A stretch of DNA of 11,569 nucleotides from contig CAKQNH010000065.1 of assembly GCA_934255105.1 (NCBI GenBank), positions 1 to 11,569 on the forward strand. The letters are read 5' to 3'. Positions 1 to 7,836 of this stretch are shown one piece after another. The notes under the pieces are model-generated. The model made no database searches. It was given only the letters and a program-made list of their open reading frames with translations, and had not been told where the DNA came from. The stretch's first letter is position 1; every line of letters starts with the position of its first letter. Made by a program: the position numbers and the translations under genes. Source of the stretch: an uncultured Pirellulaceae bacterium (GTDB taxonomy: Bacteria > Planctomycetota > Planctomycetia > Pirellulales > Pirellulaceae).

Positions 1-1
1 C

Positions 2-646
2 ATGTGGTTGGGGCCTGCGCCCGAGGCACCCTACCACATCGACCGTTGCCTGTACCGCTTTCGCTTCCTGCTGGATTATTCGGGAGGCCAAGTCACCAAT
101 ACCGGCGCGCATGCTGTCGACATTGTCCAGTGGGCTCTGGGGACCGATGGCACTGGTCCAGTTGAATTTGAAGACCAAGACGGAATCGTCTGGCCACCGC
201 CGGGACACCTCTACACGACCGCGATGAAGTCTCACTTCCGAGCGCGCTACGCCAATGGCGTTGAATTCGTCTGTCGGACACAGGACCCTGGTTTCGGGGC
301 CCGCATTGAAGGAACCGAGGGTTGGGTTCAATTCACCGTCAAAAACATGAAGGAGGTCGAAGCTTCGTCCGATGCGATCAAGAACTCCATTATCGGTCCC
401 GATGAAATCCAGCTACCCGTTAGTAGCGACCACTATCGAAACTTTCTGGAGGCCGTCAAGTCGCGCAAGGACCCCATCGAGCCGGTCGAGGTGGGGCATC
501 GTACAGCCTCGATCTGCCACGCTGGCAACATCGCTATGCGACTGAAACGAAAACTCCAGTGGGATCCCGAGCAGGAGTTGTTCGTCAACGACGACCAGGC
601 TAACGAAATGCTGCGCCGCACTTATCGCGATCCGTGGCAGATTTAA
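2..646 (+). CDS. Gfo/Idh/MocA family oxidoreductase, C-terminal part (5' end outside window)
   Basis: This is the C-terminal 214 residues of a Gfo/Idh/MocA-type NAD(P)-dependent sugar or cyclitol oxidoreductase. The ATG at position 2 is almost certainly an internal methionine, because full proteins of this family have about 350-450 residues and the N-terminal Rossmann domain is missing. The visible part starts in the WLGPAP segment common in planctomycete paralogues. It then shows the DYSGG and GAHAVD segments, with His37 and Asp40 (fragment numbering) at the family's conserved catalytic-helix position. The tail (NEMLRRTYRDPWQI) is the usual ending for these homologues. The next gene starts 20 nt after the stop, which suggests co-transcription with the sulfatase. 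Substrate and cofactor cannot be told without the N-terminus. Family assignment is secure; the specific reaction is unknown. Confidence 0.9.
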   Translation: MWLGPAPEAPYHIDRCLYRFRFLLDYSGGQVTNTGAHAVDIVQWALGTDGTGPVEFEDQDGIVWPPPGHLYTTAMKSHFRARYANGVEFVCRTQDPGFGARIEGTEGWVQFTVKNMKEVEASSDAIKNSIIGPDEIQLPVSSDHYRNFLEAVKSRKDPIEPVEVGHRTASICHAGNIAMRLKRKLQWDPEQELFVNDDQANEMLRRTYRDPWQI

Positions 647-666
647 CGATCGAACGTGCGCCCCCT

Positions 667-2151
667 ATGAAAAAATGCATCACAATGACACTTACAGCGA
701 TCTCCCGCCTATTCGTGACATTTAGCGTATTGAGCTGTGTGGTGATGCACTGCCATGCGAATGATACGGCTCAGCGGCCAAATATCCTGCTCATCGTCTC
801 GGACGATCAAGGCTACAATGACCTGGGCTTGCTCGGCAACGGCATCATCACTCCGGCGCTCGACCGACTTGCCAACGAAGGAACTCGGCTAACCCAGTTC
901 TATGTGTCGTGGCCTGCCTGTACGCCGTCGCGGGGGTCTATCCTGACTGGGCGATACCCGCAGCGGAACGGGATCTACGACATGATCCGCAATGAAGCTC
1001 CCGACTACGGGCATCGCTACTCGCCAGCCGAGTATGAGGTGACGTTTGAGCGCGTCGGAGGTATGGATGCGCGTGAGAAACTTTTGCCTGAAGTTTTGGC
1101 CTCGGCTGGTTACGTTAGTGGGATCTATGGCAAATGGGATTTGGGGACGCTGAAGCGGTTCCTCCCTACGTCGCGTGGTTTTCATGATTTCTATGGCTTC
1201 GTCAATACGGGCATCGACTACTACACGCACGAACGCTACGGCGTGCCGTCGATGTTTCGCAACCTGAGTCCGACAACGGAGGACCGCGGAACATATTGCA
1301 CGGAACTGTTCGAGCGTGAGGCGCTGCGATTCATTGATGAGCAGGCGGGAGTTAATCCGTTTTTTTTATATGTTCCCTTTAATGCTCCGCACAATTCCTC
1401 ATCGCTCGATCCCGAAATCCGATCGACCGTGCAGGCGCCAGAGGCATTCAAAAAACTGTACCCTCCTGTTGCCCAGGCTACTCAAACGACGACGCGCTAT
1501 CGCTACGGAAATCCGGCCACCGTGACGACTTCAGCGGCGCGTCAGCGGGACTACCGCGCGGCGGTGACCTGCATGGATGAATCGATCGGCAAGCTTTTGG
1601 AGCGATTGGAACAAAAGCAGATTCTCGACAACACGATCGTCATTTTCCTTTCTGACAACGGTGGTTCCGGCGGCGCCGATAATTCGCCACTGCGAGGTCA
1701 CAAGGGTCAGACGTGGGAAGGGGGAATTCGCGTTCCCTGTCTTGTCCGCTGGCCCGCGGGTGGTGTACCGACTGGAAAGGTGTGCGACGAGTTCCTTTCC
1801 AGCTTGGAGTTGTTACCGAGTTTGGCTGCAGCAACGGGTGCGAGCGCGTCTGAGAATATCGTTCTCGACGGGTACGATTGGTGGCCGACGCTACGCGGAG
1901 AGACCGAGTCGCCGCGCAAAGAAATGTTTTGGAAGCGTCAAGATCTCGTCGCCGCGCGAGTTGACAACTGGAAATGGGTCGCTATGGGAGAGGGCAAAGG
2001 GGGCCTTTTCGACTTGGCAGTGGACCCAGGTGAGACGACTGATTTGTCCGCCGACCAGCCTCAGCAATTGAAACTCTTGCGCGGGCGGTATCAGGCATGG
2101 CTCGACGAAATGGACGCGGCCGAACCTCGCGGCCCATTTCGCGATTATTAA
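667..2151 (+). CDS. Exported formylglycine-dependent sulfatase (S1 / alkaline phosphatase superfamily)
   Basis: This 494-residue protein should hydrolyse a sulfate ester in the periplasm. The ATG at 667 is preferred to a GTG at 634 because it gives a clean signal peptide: Met-Lys-Lys, a hydrophobic core, and probable cleavage after CHA (about residue 31). Visible active-site elements are the metal-binding Asp46-Asp47, the CTPSR signature with Cys85 (converted to formylglycine) and Arg89, Lys156, His242 in APH, Asp330-Asn331 in LSDNGG, and Lys346 in GHKGQTWEGG. The C-terminal GLFDLAVDPGETTDL segment is typical of the family. One feature is odd: the motif normally written GKWHLG reads GKWDLG, so the sulfate-contacting His is Asp158 (codon 1138-1140). 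The start lies 20 nt after the oxidoreductase stop, with no convincing Shine-Dalgarno site. A sulfatase-maturing enzyme must be encoded elsewhere. Substrate and SulfAtlas subfamily are not determinable by eye. Confidence 0.95.
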   Translation: MKKCITMTLTAISRLFVTFSVLSCVVMHCHANDTAQRPNILLIVSDDQGYNDLGLLGNGIITPALDRLANEGTRLTQFYVSWPACTPSRGSILTGRYPQRNGIYDMIRNEAPDYGHRYSPAEYEVTFERVGGMDAREKLLPEVLASAGYVSGIYGKWDLGTLKRFLPTSRGFHDFYGFVNTGIDYYTHERYGVPSMFRNLSPTTEDRGTYCTELFEREALRFIDEQAGVNPFFLYVPFNAPHNSSSLDPEIRSTVQAPEAFKKLYPPVAQATQTTTRYRYGNPATVTTSAARQRDYRAAVTCMDESIGKLLERLEQKQILDNTIVIFLSDNGGSGGADNSPLRGHKGQTWEGGIRVPCLVRWPAGGVPTGKVCDEFLSSLELLPSLAAATGASASENIVLDGYDWWPTLRGETESPRKEMFWKRQDLVAARVDNWKWVAMGEGKGGLFDLAVDPGETTDLSADQPQQLKLLRGRYQAWLDEMDAAEPRGPFRDY

Positions 2152-2236
2152 GACGGACGCAATTGGTGCTGCGAGAAATCTTTAGCCAGATCCACTACGA
2201 CGGCGGCCGCAATGCAAGATCTAGAAAGACGCAGTT

Positions 2237-3670
2237 TTGAACCCAGATCCCAAAATCCAGCGCACGAGCTTCGCGTGGTCCGACGATGCGCTGGGAGCCT
2301 ACGATGCGACGGCATTGGCCGAAATGGTGCGGACAGGTGAGCGGTCGCCACGCGAGCTCGTCGAAGCCGCGATTGCACGAGCTCAGCGAACTAACGAGTC
2401 GCTGAACGGGATCGCCGCCGAAGGCTTCGAACGTGCACTCGAGGCGAGCAAACGTCCCTTAAGCGGACCGTTTGCGGGTGTCCCAACTTTCATCAAAGAC
2501 AACGTCGATGTGGCTGGGTTGCCAAGCCGTTTCGGCTCTGCTGCAATTGTCGCGAGCAATGCCAAGCACACCGCGCCAATGGCTCAATTGATGTTCGACC
2601 TGGGAATGATTTGCCTGGGGAAAACAACCATGCCGGAGTTCGGATTCAACGCTAGCGGTGAGCCTGCCGAGCGTCCGGCGACTCGTAATCCGTGGAATCT
2701 TGATTACACCAGTGGCGGTTCGTCGAGCGGATCGGCAGCGTTGGTGGCGGCAGGCGTCGTGCCGCTTGCCCACGGCAACGATGGCGGGGGATCGATCCGG
2801 ATTCCCGCCGCATGTTGTGGATTGGTTGGCTTGAAACCTTCCCAGGGCCGACTGCCCGACCATCCGGCTACACGCTGGATGCCCGTGCGAATCGTCAGCG
2901 AAGGCGTTTTGACACGCAGCGTTCGCGACACCCAGCGATTTTATGAGGCTGCGGAGACGCGGTTTCAGAACGCGAAGTTGCCATTGTTCGGTAATGACGA
3001 CTCGAGAACAAAACGTCGTCTGCGGATTGGTTGGCTGCATCATTCGCGGGGCGAGATCACGGACGCCGACACGCGGTGGGCTGTCGACACGACTGTCGCG
3101 AGACTGCGGGAACTTGGGCACGAGTTGATAGAAGTTCCCATGCCGGTTACGTCGCAGTTCGCTGCGGACTTCGCGTTGTACTGGATGTTTCTGGCCAGCA
3201 CGGTTCATCACTTGGGGCGTCCGATATTCGGATCGGCTTTCAATCCAGCACAGCTATCGGAGATGACGCTCGGCCTGAGTCGAGGCTTTCGCAGCAAATT
3301 CTATCGACTGCCGGGAGCCATTGGGCGTCTGAGGCAATCGGGACGACACTTCTCTGACAGCATGCAAGCACAGAAGATTGACTTATTGCTAACGCCGGTG
3401 ACCACGTTATCGGCGACGCCGCTGGGTTTTCTCAGTGAGGAATTGCCATTTGAAACCCTGATGGAACGGCTTCGACTATTTGTCGGGTTCACGCCGTTGG
3501 CCAACGCCGCTGGAACGCCTGCGATCTCGCTGCCAGTTGGAAGGACCCACAGGAACGTTCCCCTGGGCATTCAACTCGCCGCCGACCTGGGTGGCGAGAG
3601 GACGTTGTCGGACGTGGCGCTGGAGTTAGAAGCGAGTGGCCTGACCGGAATGCATGCACAACCCGGATAG
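2237..3670 (+). CDS. Amidase signature family protein, NylA-like
   Basis: This 477-residue amidase-signature enzyme would hydrolyse a carboxamide bond through a Ser-cisSer-Lys triad. Lys87 lies in FIKDNVD, the probable cis-Ser162 in the GGSSSGSA run, and the nucleophile Ser186 in GGGSIRIPA. The 75- and 24-residue spacings match fatty acid amide hydrolase. The segments FAGVPTFIKDNVD, GKTTMPEFG and AHGNDGGGSIRIPA most resemble the 6-aminohexanoate-cyclic-dimer hydrolase (NylA) branch rather than GatA, though this is from memory of the family. No signal peptide is visible, so it is probably cytoplasmic. The start is a TTG at 2237, bounded upstream by an in-frame TAG at 2222. It is chosen because the next Met (residue 30) would remove conserved N-terminal sequence. 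It follows the sulfatase by 85 nt. The natural substrate is unknown; a linear or cyclic amide released by the exported enzymes is possible. Confidence 0.93.
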   Translation: MNPDPKIQRTSFAWSDDALGAYDATALAEMVRTGERSPRELVEAAIARAQRTNESLNGIAAEGFERALEASKRPLSGPFAGVPTFIKDNVDVAGLPSRFGSAAIVASNAKHTAPMAQLMFDLGMICLGKTTMPEFGFNASGEPAERPATRNPWNLDYTSGGSSSGSAALVAAGVVPLAHGNDGGGSIRIPAACCGLVGLKPSQGRLPDHPATRWMPVRIVSEGVLTRSVRDTQRFYEAAETRFQNAKLPLFGNDDSRTKRRLRIGWLHHSRGEITDADTRWAVDTTVARLRELGHELIEVPMPVTSQFAADFALYWMFLASTVHHLGRPIFGSAFNPAQLSEMTLGLSRGFRSKFYRLPGAIGRLRQSGRHFSDSMQAQKIDLLLTPVTTLSATPLGFLSEELPFETLMERLRLFVGFTPLANAAGTPAISLPVGRTHRNVPLGIQLAADLGGERTLSDVALELEASGLTGMHAQPG

Positions 3671-3714
3671 CTCCTACTGATTTGGAGTGGTCGAAGCGCT
3701 ATGGCAGTAAACCG

Positions 3715-3745
3715 CTCCCTGCGCTCCGCCCCGACCTTGAGGGAG
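3715..3745. repeat. Short stem-loop, possibly a degenerate dispersed palindromic repeat
   Basis: CTCCCT at 3715-3720 pairs with AGGGAG at 3740-3745 across a GC-rich 19-nt loop. It lies about 45 nt after the amidase stop and has no T-run behind it, so it is a poor intrinsic terminator. The wording resembles GC-rich intergenic palindromes I associate with planctomycete genomes. That resemblance is from memory and would need a genome-wide search. Confidence 0.35.
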
Positions 3746-3803
3746 AAGCCTATAATGCCCATGTCGAATGAATGATAACTGAGTTTAACAAGGCAATAAG
3801 CGA

Positions 3804-3817
3804 CACACACCTGTGTG
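3804..3817. promoter_or_regulatory. Inverted repeat CACACA-CC-TGTGTG, possible operator
   Basis: Two perfect 6-bp arms are separated by 2 bp, about 190 bp upstream of the ceramidase-like start. The arrangement suits a dimeric regulator site. No cognate regulator gene is present in the window, so the role is inference. Confidence 0.3.
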
Positions 3818-3913
3818 CCAATTTGCAGTTTCATCAAAAGCTGAGCCGTATGCTTGAAACTTGAGAATATCTGCGAAAACCCAATTCAGCAACCATTCGG
3901 CCCTCAAGTCAAA

Positions 3914-3919
3914 TATAAT
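3914..3919 (+). promoter_or_regulatory. Candidate -10 box (TATAAT) upstream of the ceramidase-like operon
   Basis: A perfect TATAAT lies about 88 nt before the ATG at 4007. The hexamer 17 bp upstream (AACCAT) is not a recognisable -35, so this is only a candidate for a promoter driving the ceramidase-like/PVC-dehydrogenase pair. Confidence 0.22.
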
Positions 3920-4006
3920 AAGCGCCCCGAATTCTCTTTTTATCAACTCCCGCCGCGATCTACTACTGTCCTCGCCTTTCCCACCGACCCCCAAAGTGTG
4001 TTACCC

Positions 4007-5416
4007 ATGAATCTATTTGGTATCTGCCGCCCATTATGTTTTTTTCTGGCTGTTGCCTTGCTGCAAGGGGGGCATGTGTCGCGTGCGGCGGACGCCCTGA
4101 GCGCTGGCCCAAGTGGTCTGTCCATCGCCACGTTTGATATCGATGCGACCCCTCCGAAGGGATCGATGATGGCCTACGATCCGGTGGTCGGGCTGGGCGA
4201 AATTGGCTTGCGCTGCCGTGGTGTGATCCTGCTGGGTGCGGGCGAACCGATTGTGATGTGCGCAGTGGACTGGATCGGGATCGCCAACGAAAGCCAAGAT
4301 ATGTTCCGCGCGCGCATTGCCAAGGCGGCTGGCACAACTGCGGAGCGTGTGGCCGTGCATACGCTGCACCAGCACGATGCCCCGCGCTCCGATATGGGCG
4401 CAGAGCAACAGTTGCATCACGCCGGCGTGTCCCAGCTTGACACTTACGATGGCTCACTCACTCGTGAAGTACTCGACCGTTTGGTCACGGCTATCGAGTA
4501 CGCGATAGAGAAGCCCACTACGATTACTCATGCTGGATTTGGCACAGCCGAGGTCAAGGATGTGGCATCCAATCGCCGCATACAGGATGACAGCGGTCAG
4601 GTTGTCGCGACACGATTCACCGCTACCCGCGATGCGAAGCTGCGCGCCCTGCCGGTCGGCACGATCGATCCGGCGCTGAATACAGTCTCTTTTTACAATC
4701 AAGAGACTCCCGTGGCCGTCTTGAGCTTCTATGCCTGTCATCCACAGAGCTATTATCGCACGGGCATCCCCAGTCCCGACTTCCCTGGGCTGGCAAGATT
4801 CATGTGCAGCCAAGACAAACCGGGACCACTCTACGTGCATTTCAATGGCGCGGGTGGCAATATTGGCGCTGGAAAATTCAATGACGGTTCACCCGACAAT
4901 CGTTTGCGGTTGGCCCGGCGAGTGGCCGATGCGATGCAGCAAGCGTATGCATCCACCGCGAAATTTCCGATTTCAGCCGAGAATGTCACCTGGGCAACTA
5001 CCCCTGTCGCCTTGCCGCCAGCTAAACATTTGAATCGTGAGAAGCTGACCGAAGATTTGGCCCAGTGGGATGGCACCACCAACCGGGGCAGCCCAGCCAA
5101 ATTAGCTTGGCTGCTGCGCTGCGAGAACGGACAGCAGATTGACATCGCTTGCCTGAGTGTCGGTGATGCGCGCGTGGTGTTGATGCCGGGCGAGTTGTTC
5201 GTTGAATACCAGCTTAACGCCAAGGCCCTACGCCCGGATTTGAAAGTTACGATGGCCGCGTATGGCGATTACGGTCCGGGCTATATCGGCACATCTATCG
5301 CGTATGGACAGGGGGGTTACGAAACCAGTCCGGTAGCGTCAAATGTCGGCCCTGAGGCGGAACCGATTCTAATGCAAGCAGTCAAGACACTTTTAAACTT
5401 TGAGGAGACAAATTGA
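4007..5416 (+). CDS. Secreted neutral/alkaline ceramidase-like zinc amidohydrolase
   Basis: This 469-residue exported protein resembles the N-terminal catalytic domain of neutral/alkaline non-lysosomal ceramidases. The ATG at 4007 is chosen because it begins a signal peptide: hydrophobic residues 10-20 and probable cleavage after SRA, near residue 27. Likely zinc ligands by motif comparison are His121/His123 in TLHQHDAP, His245 in ACHPQSY, Glu396 in MPGE, and a Tyr in the GPGYIGTSIAYGQGGYE stretch (residues 424-439). These correspond to the His, His, Glu and Tyr ligands of the Pseudomonas aeruginosa enzyme. It lacks the C-terminal Ig-like domain of true ceramidases, which usually exceed 600 residues, so ceramide may not be the substrate. 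Its TGA overlaps the next gene's ATG, so it is translationally coupled to the PVC-type dehydrogenase. The family is well supported; the substrate is unknown. Confidence 0.85.
   Translation: MNLFGICRPLCFFLAVALLQGGHVSRAADALSAGPSGLSIATFDIDATPPKGSMMAYDPVVGLGEIGLRCRGVILLGAGEPIVMCAVDWIGIANESQDMFRARIAKAAGTTAERVAVHTLHQHDAPRSDMGAEQQLHHAGVSQLDTYDGSLTREVLDRLVTAIEYAIEKPTTITHAGFGTAEVKDVASNRRIQDDSGQVVATRFTATRDAKLRALPVGTIDPALNTVSFYNQETPVAVLSFYACHPQSYYRTGIPSPDFPGLARFMCSQDKPGPLYVHFNGAGGNIGAGKFNDGSPDNRLRLARRVADAMQQAYASTAKFPISAENVTWATTPVALPPAKHLNREKLTEDLAQWDGTTNRGSPAKLAWLLRCENGQQIDIACLSVGDARVVLMPGELFVEYQLNAKALRPDLKVTMAAYGDYGPGYIGTSIAYGQGGYETSPVASNVGPEAEPILMQAVKTLLNFEETN
5402..5408 (+). promoter_or_regulatory. 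Shine-Dalgarno site (GAGGAGA) for the PVC-type dehydrogenase
   Basis: GAGGAGA lies inside the 3' end of the ceramidase-like gene, 7 nt before the ATG at 5416. It decides that start over the TTG at 5413 and the ATG at 5422. It is the clearest ribosome binding site in the window. Confidence 0.75.
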
Positions 5417-7830
5417 TGAGAATGGTGCGACCAGTCTATATGCTGGCCTGTTTACTGAGCATTTCGACAACAGCTTTTTGCCAGCAGCCCGATTACTCGG
5501 ACGAGCTGCCGCGGATCGCGCCGACGTCACCCGAACAAGCGTTGGCCACGTTTGACGTCGCCGATGGGTTTGAGATGCAATTGATCGCCAGCGAACCGTT
5601 GATCACGAATCCCGTAGCGATCGAGTGGGATGCCAGCGGTGCGTTGTTCGTGTGTGAGATGCGTGGCTACAGCGAGGACCGAGAGGAGCGTCTTTCGCGG
5701 ATTGCCCGGCTCACAGATACCGATGGGGACGGTGTGTACGACTCGCGAACGGATTTCGCCGAAGGGCTGTTTTGGCCAACGGCATTGTTTCCGTACGATG
5801 GCGGTTTATTCGTAGCTGACGCGCCCGACCTGTGGTATTTGAAAGACAGTGATGGCGACGGACGCGCCGATGTGAAGCAACTTGTATTGACCGGCTTCGG
5901 CACCACGAACGTGCAGGGGTTGGTGAATTCATTTCGCTGGGGACTGGACAACCGGATCCATATCGCGTGCAGTAGTGTCGGTGGTGAGATTCGGCACGCC
6001 CACCAAGCCGAGTCCGTACCGAGCTTGAACATTCGGGGGCGAGACCTAGCATTGAACCCACGCACCTATGAGATCGAGCCAACCAGCGGAGCGGCTCAGC
6101 ACGGAACGGGTTTCGATGACTGGGGCCGCAAGTTTGTCTCCTCCAACAGCGACCATCTTCAGCAGGTGATGTATGAAGACCGATTGATCGCTAGGAACCC
6201 CTATATGATTCCTCCACCGTCGCGGATTTCAATCGCCGCCGATGGTCCGCAAGCCGAAGTCTTTCGCACCAGTCCGGTTGAGCCATGGCGAATTGTCCGC
6301 ACGCGGTTGCGAGTTTCCGGCGTTGTCAAAGGAGTTGTGGAAGGGGGTGGTCGCCCCGCCGGCTACTTTAGTGGAGCAACGGGCGCGACGATTTATCGTG
6401 GCGACGCGTGGCCATCATCCTACAAGGGGATCGCTATTATCGGCGACGTCGGTAGCAATTTGATCCACCGCAAGCGGCTAGTGCCGAACGGTTTGGAATT
6501 CATCGGTGAGCGCATGGATGATCACAGCGAATTTGTCACCTCGACCGATATTTGGTTCCGTCCAGCTCAGTTCGCCAATGCACCAAATGGGGCGTTGGCC
6601 GTGATTGACGTGTATCTCGAAGTCATCGAGCATCCGGCATCGCTACCGCCGGAAATCAAAAAGCATCTCGACTTGACCTCGGGGCGCGAGGCAGGACGCA
6701 TTTACCAGATAGTTCCGACCGGCTTTAAGTCTCGTGGTCCCGTTGATTTGACTGGGTCGAGCACAGCCGAACTGGTCGCCCTGCTTGCCCATGAAAACGC
6801 GTGGCACCGCGAAACGGCGGCTCGCCTGCTGTACGAACGGCAGGACCCTGCCGCGATCGAACCACTGCGGCAGCTCGTCCGCAGCAGCCCTTCACCACTC
6901 GGGCGGATGCATGCGTTGTATGCCCTGAGCGGCATGGGGAAACTTGACGAAGCCACCATCCTCGTCGCACTCGGAGACGCCCATGCGCAGGTTCGCCGCC
7001 ACGCGGTTCGATTGGCAGGACCGACCCAGTGGACACCCGAGCTTTCCGCCGCCATGGGGAAATTAGTAGATGATGAATCGATGGAGGTCCGCTACCAGTT
7101 AGCGTTCGCCCTGGGTGATGGCCCCGCACCACAACGCACCGAGCGCTTGCTGCGAATATTGGCTCAAGACCCAGCCGACCGATGGATGCGAGCTGCGGTG
7201 ATGAGTTCCATTGGCGAGGACGTTGAGCGACTAAATGAAATAGTGGACGATCCAGCATTTAAAAAGCAGATTGTCGAACAGGTCGCTGCGCGGCAACGCG
7301 CCAAGGACTCGCCACGCGAAGCCGGCGCGACTCAAACGATCTCGCCACCGACGAACATGCGAACAGCAGAGCAGGCGGCCCTGCGTGGAGCAATTATTGC
7401 CAAGTATCGCGACGCGCTATCCATGCCAGCCGATACTGAGCGAGGGCGCGAGGTATTTAAGAAATCCTGCAGCGCGTGTCATCTGGTGCAAGGAGTCGGA
7501 CACGAGCTGGGGCCGAGTTTAATGGCGATCAAGTCGCGCGGCGCCGAGACACTGCTGGCATCTATATTAGACCCCAATAGCGAGGTCAACCCTCAGTATG
7601 TCAACTACCTTGTTGTCACTGTCGATGGCCGAGTACTCTCGGGCATGATCGTCGATGAAGGGGCGACGAGCATCACGTTGAAGAAAGACGAAGGCGTCAC
7701 TGAAACCGTCCTGCGAGTGGACATTGATGAGATCAAGAACACCGGTCTATCGCTGATGCCGGAAGGTCTTGATGAAACACTCGATAAACAGGCGATGGCT
7801 GATTTGGTTGCTTACCTGATGGCGGAGTGA
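5416..7830 (+). CDS. PVC-type membrane-bound dehydrogenase with HEAT-like repeats and C-terminal heme c domain
   Basis: This 804-residue exported redox protein has the architecture found in Planctomycetes and Verrucomicrobia. A signal peptide (residues 1-22) is followed by a propeller-type dehydrogenase domain (about 45-430) related to soluble sugar dehydrogenases. That domain carries two Asp-rich calcium-type loops, DTDGDGVYD (101-109) and DSDGDGRAD (144-152). A helical HEAT-like region spans about 450-610, with a linker and then the Pirellula/Verrucomicrobium-type heme domain (about 660-804). Cys685, Cys688 and His689 (CSACH) attach heme c; Met781 in LMPEGL is the likely distal ligand. It probably oxidises an unknown substrate in the periplasm and passes electrons to its heme. 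It overlaps the ceramidase-like gene by one base (TGATG), so the two products are probably made together. No characterised member allows a substrate call. Confidence 0.93.
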   Translation: MRMVRPVYMLACLLSISTTAFCQQPDYSDELPRIAPTSPEQALATFDVADGFEMQLIASEPLITNPVAIEWDASGALFVCEMRGYSEDREERLSRIARLTDTDGDGVYDSRTDFAEGLFWPTALFPYDGGLFVADAPDLWYLKDSDGDGRADVKQLVLTGFGTTNVQGLVNSFRWGLDNRIHIACSSVGGEIRHAHQAESVPSLNIRGRDLALNPRTYEIEPTSGAAQHGTGFDDWGRKFVSSNSDHLQQVMYEDRLIARNPYMIPPPSRISIAADGPQAEVFRTSPVEPWRIVRTRLRVSGVVKGVVEGGGRPAGYFSGATGATIYRGDAWPSSYKGIAIIGDVGSNLIHRKRLVPNGLEFIGERMDDHSEFVTSTDIWFRPAQFANAPNGALAVIDVYLEVIEHPASLPPEIKKHLDLTSGREAGRIYQIVPTGFKSRGPVDLTGSSTAELVALLAHENAWHRETAARLLYERQDPAAIEPLRQLVRSSPSPLGRMHALYALSGMGKLDEATILVALGDAHAQVRRHAVRLAGPTQWTPELSAAMGKLVDDESMEVRYQLAFALGDGPAPQRTERLLRILAQDPADRWMRAAVMSSIGEDVERLNEIVDDPAFKKQIVEQVAARQRAKDSPREAGATQTISPPTNMRTAEQAALRGAIIAKYRDALSMPADTERGREVFKKSCSACHLVQGVGHELGPSLMAIKSRGAETLLASILDPNSEVNPQYVNYLVVTVDGRVLSGMIVDEGATSITLKKDEGVTETVLRVDIDEIKNTGLSLMPEGLDETLDKQAMADLVAYLMAE

Positions 7831-7836
7831 ATCAGT

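Larger units (their letters stand above)
3671..4006 (+). other. 336-bp intergenic region with candidate regulatory signals
   Basis: I see no convincing gene between the amidase stop and the signal-peptide ATG at 4007. The open frame from a TTG at 3854 to 4007 adds 51 residues without family character and would bury the signal peptide. The region holds a 6-bp stem (3715-3720 with 3740-3745), a CACACA-CC-TGTGTG inverted repeat (3804-3817) and two TATAAT hexamers (3751-3756 and 3914-3919). It most likely separates the upstream transcription unit from the ceramidase-like operon. Confidence 0.6.

Noticed and set aside
634..666. GTG start extending the sulfatase by 11 residues and overlapping the upstream gene.
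   Set aside because: The ATG at 667 directly begins a Met-Lys-Lys signal peptide; the extension adds nothing conserved.
1360..1367. Run of eight T giving an in-frame T-TTT-TTA heptamer in the sulfatase, a possible -1 frameshift site.
   Set aside because: The -1 frame stops after only a few codons, the zero frame continues through conserved sulfatase motifs, and there is no obvious downstream stimulator. Coincidence is more likely.
2459..3211. Long minus-strand open frame (250 codons) opposite the amidase.
   Set aside because: It lies wholly inside a clear amidase gene, and its translation is Arg/Ser-rich without any recognisable domain. It is an antisense shadow.
3571..3837. Minus-strand 88-codon open frame reaching into the intergenic gap.
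   Set aside because: It overlaps the amidase 3' end, and its product has no family character, no ribosome binding site and no partner. I treat the gap as non-coding.
3854..4006. TTG-initiated N-terminal extension of the ceramidase-like protein.
   Set aside because: It would put 51 polar residues before a normal signal peptide that starts at the ATG at 4007.
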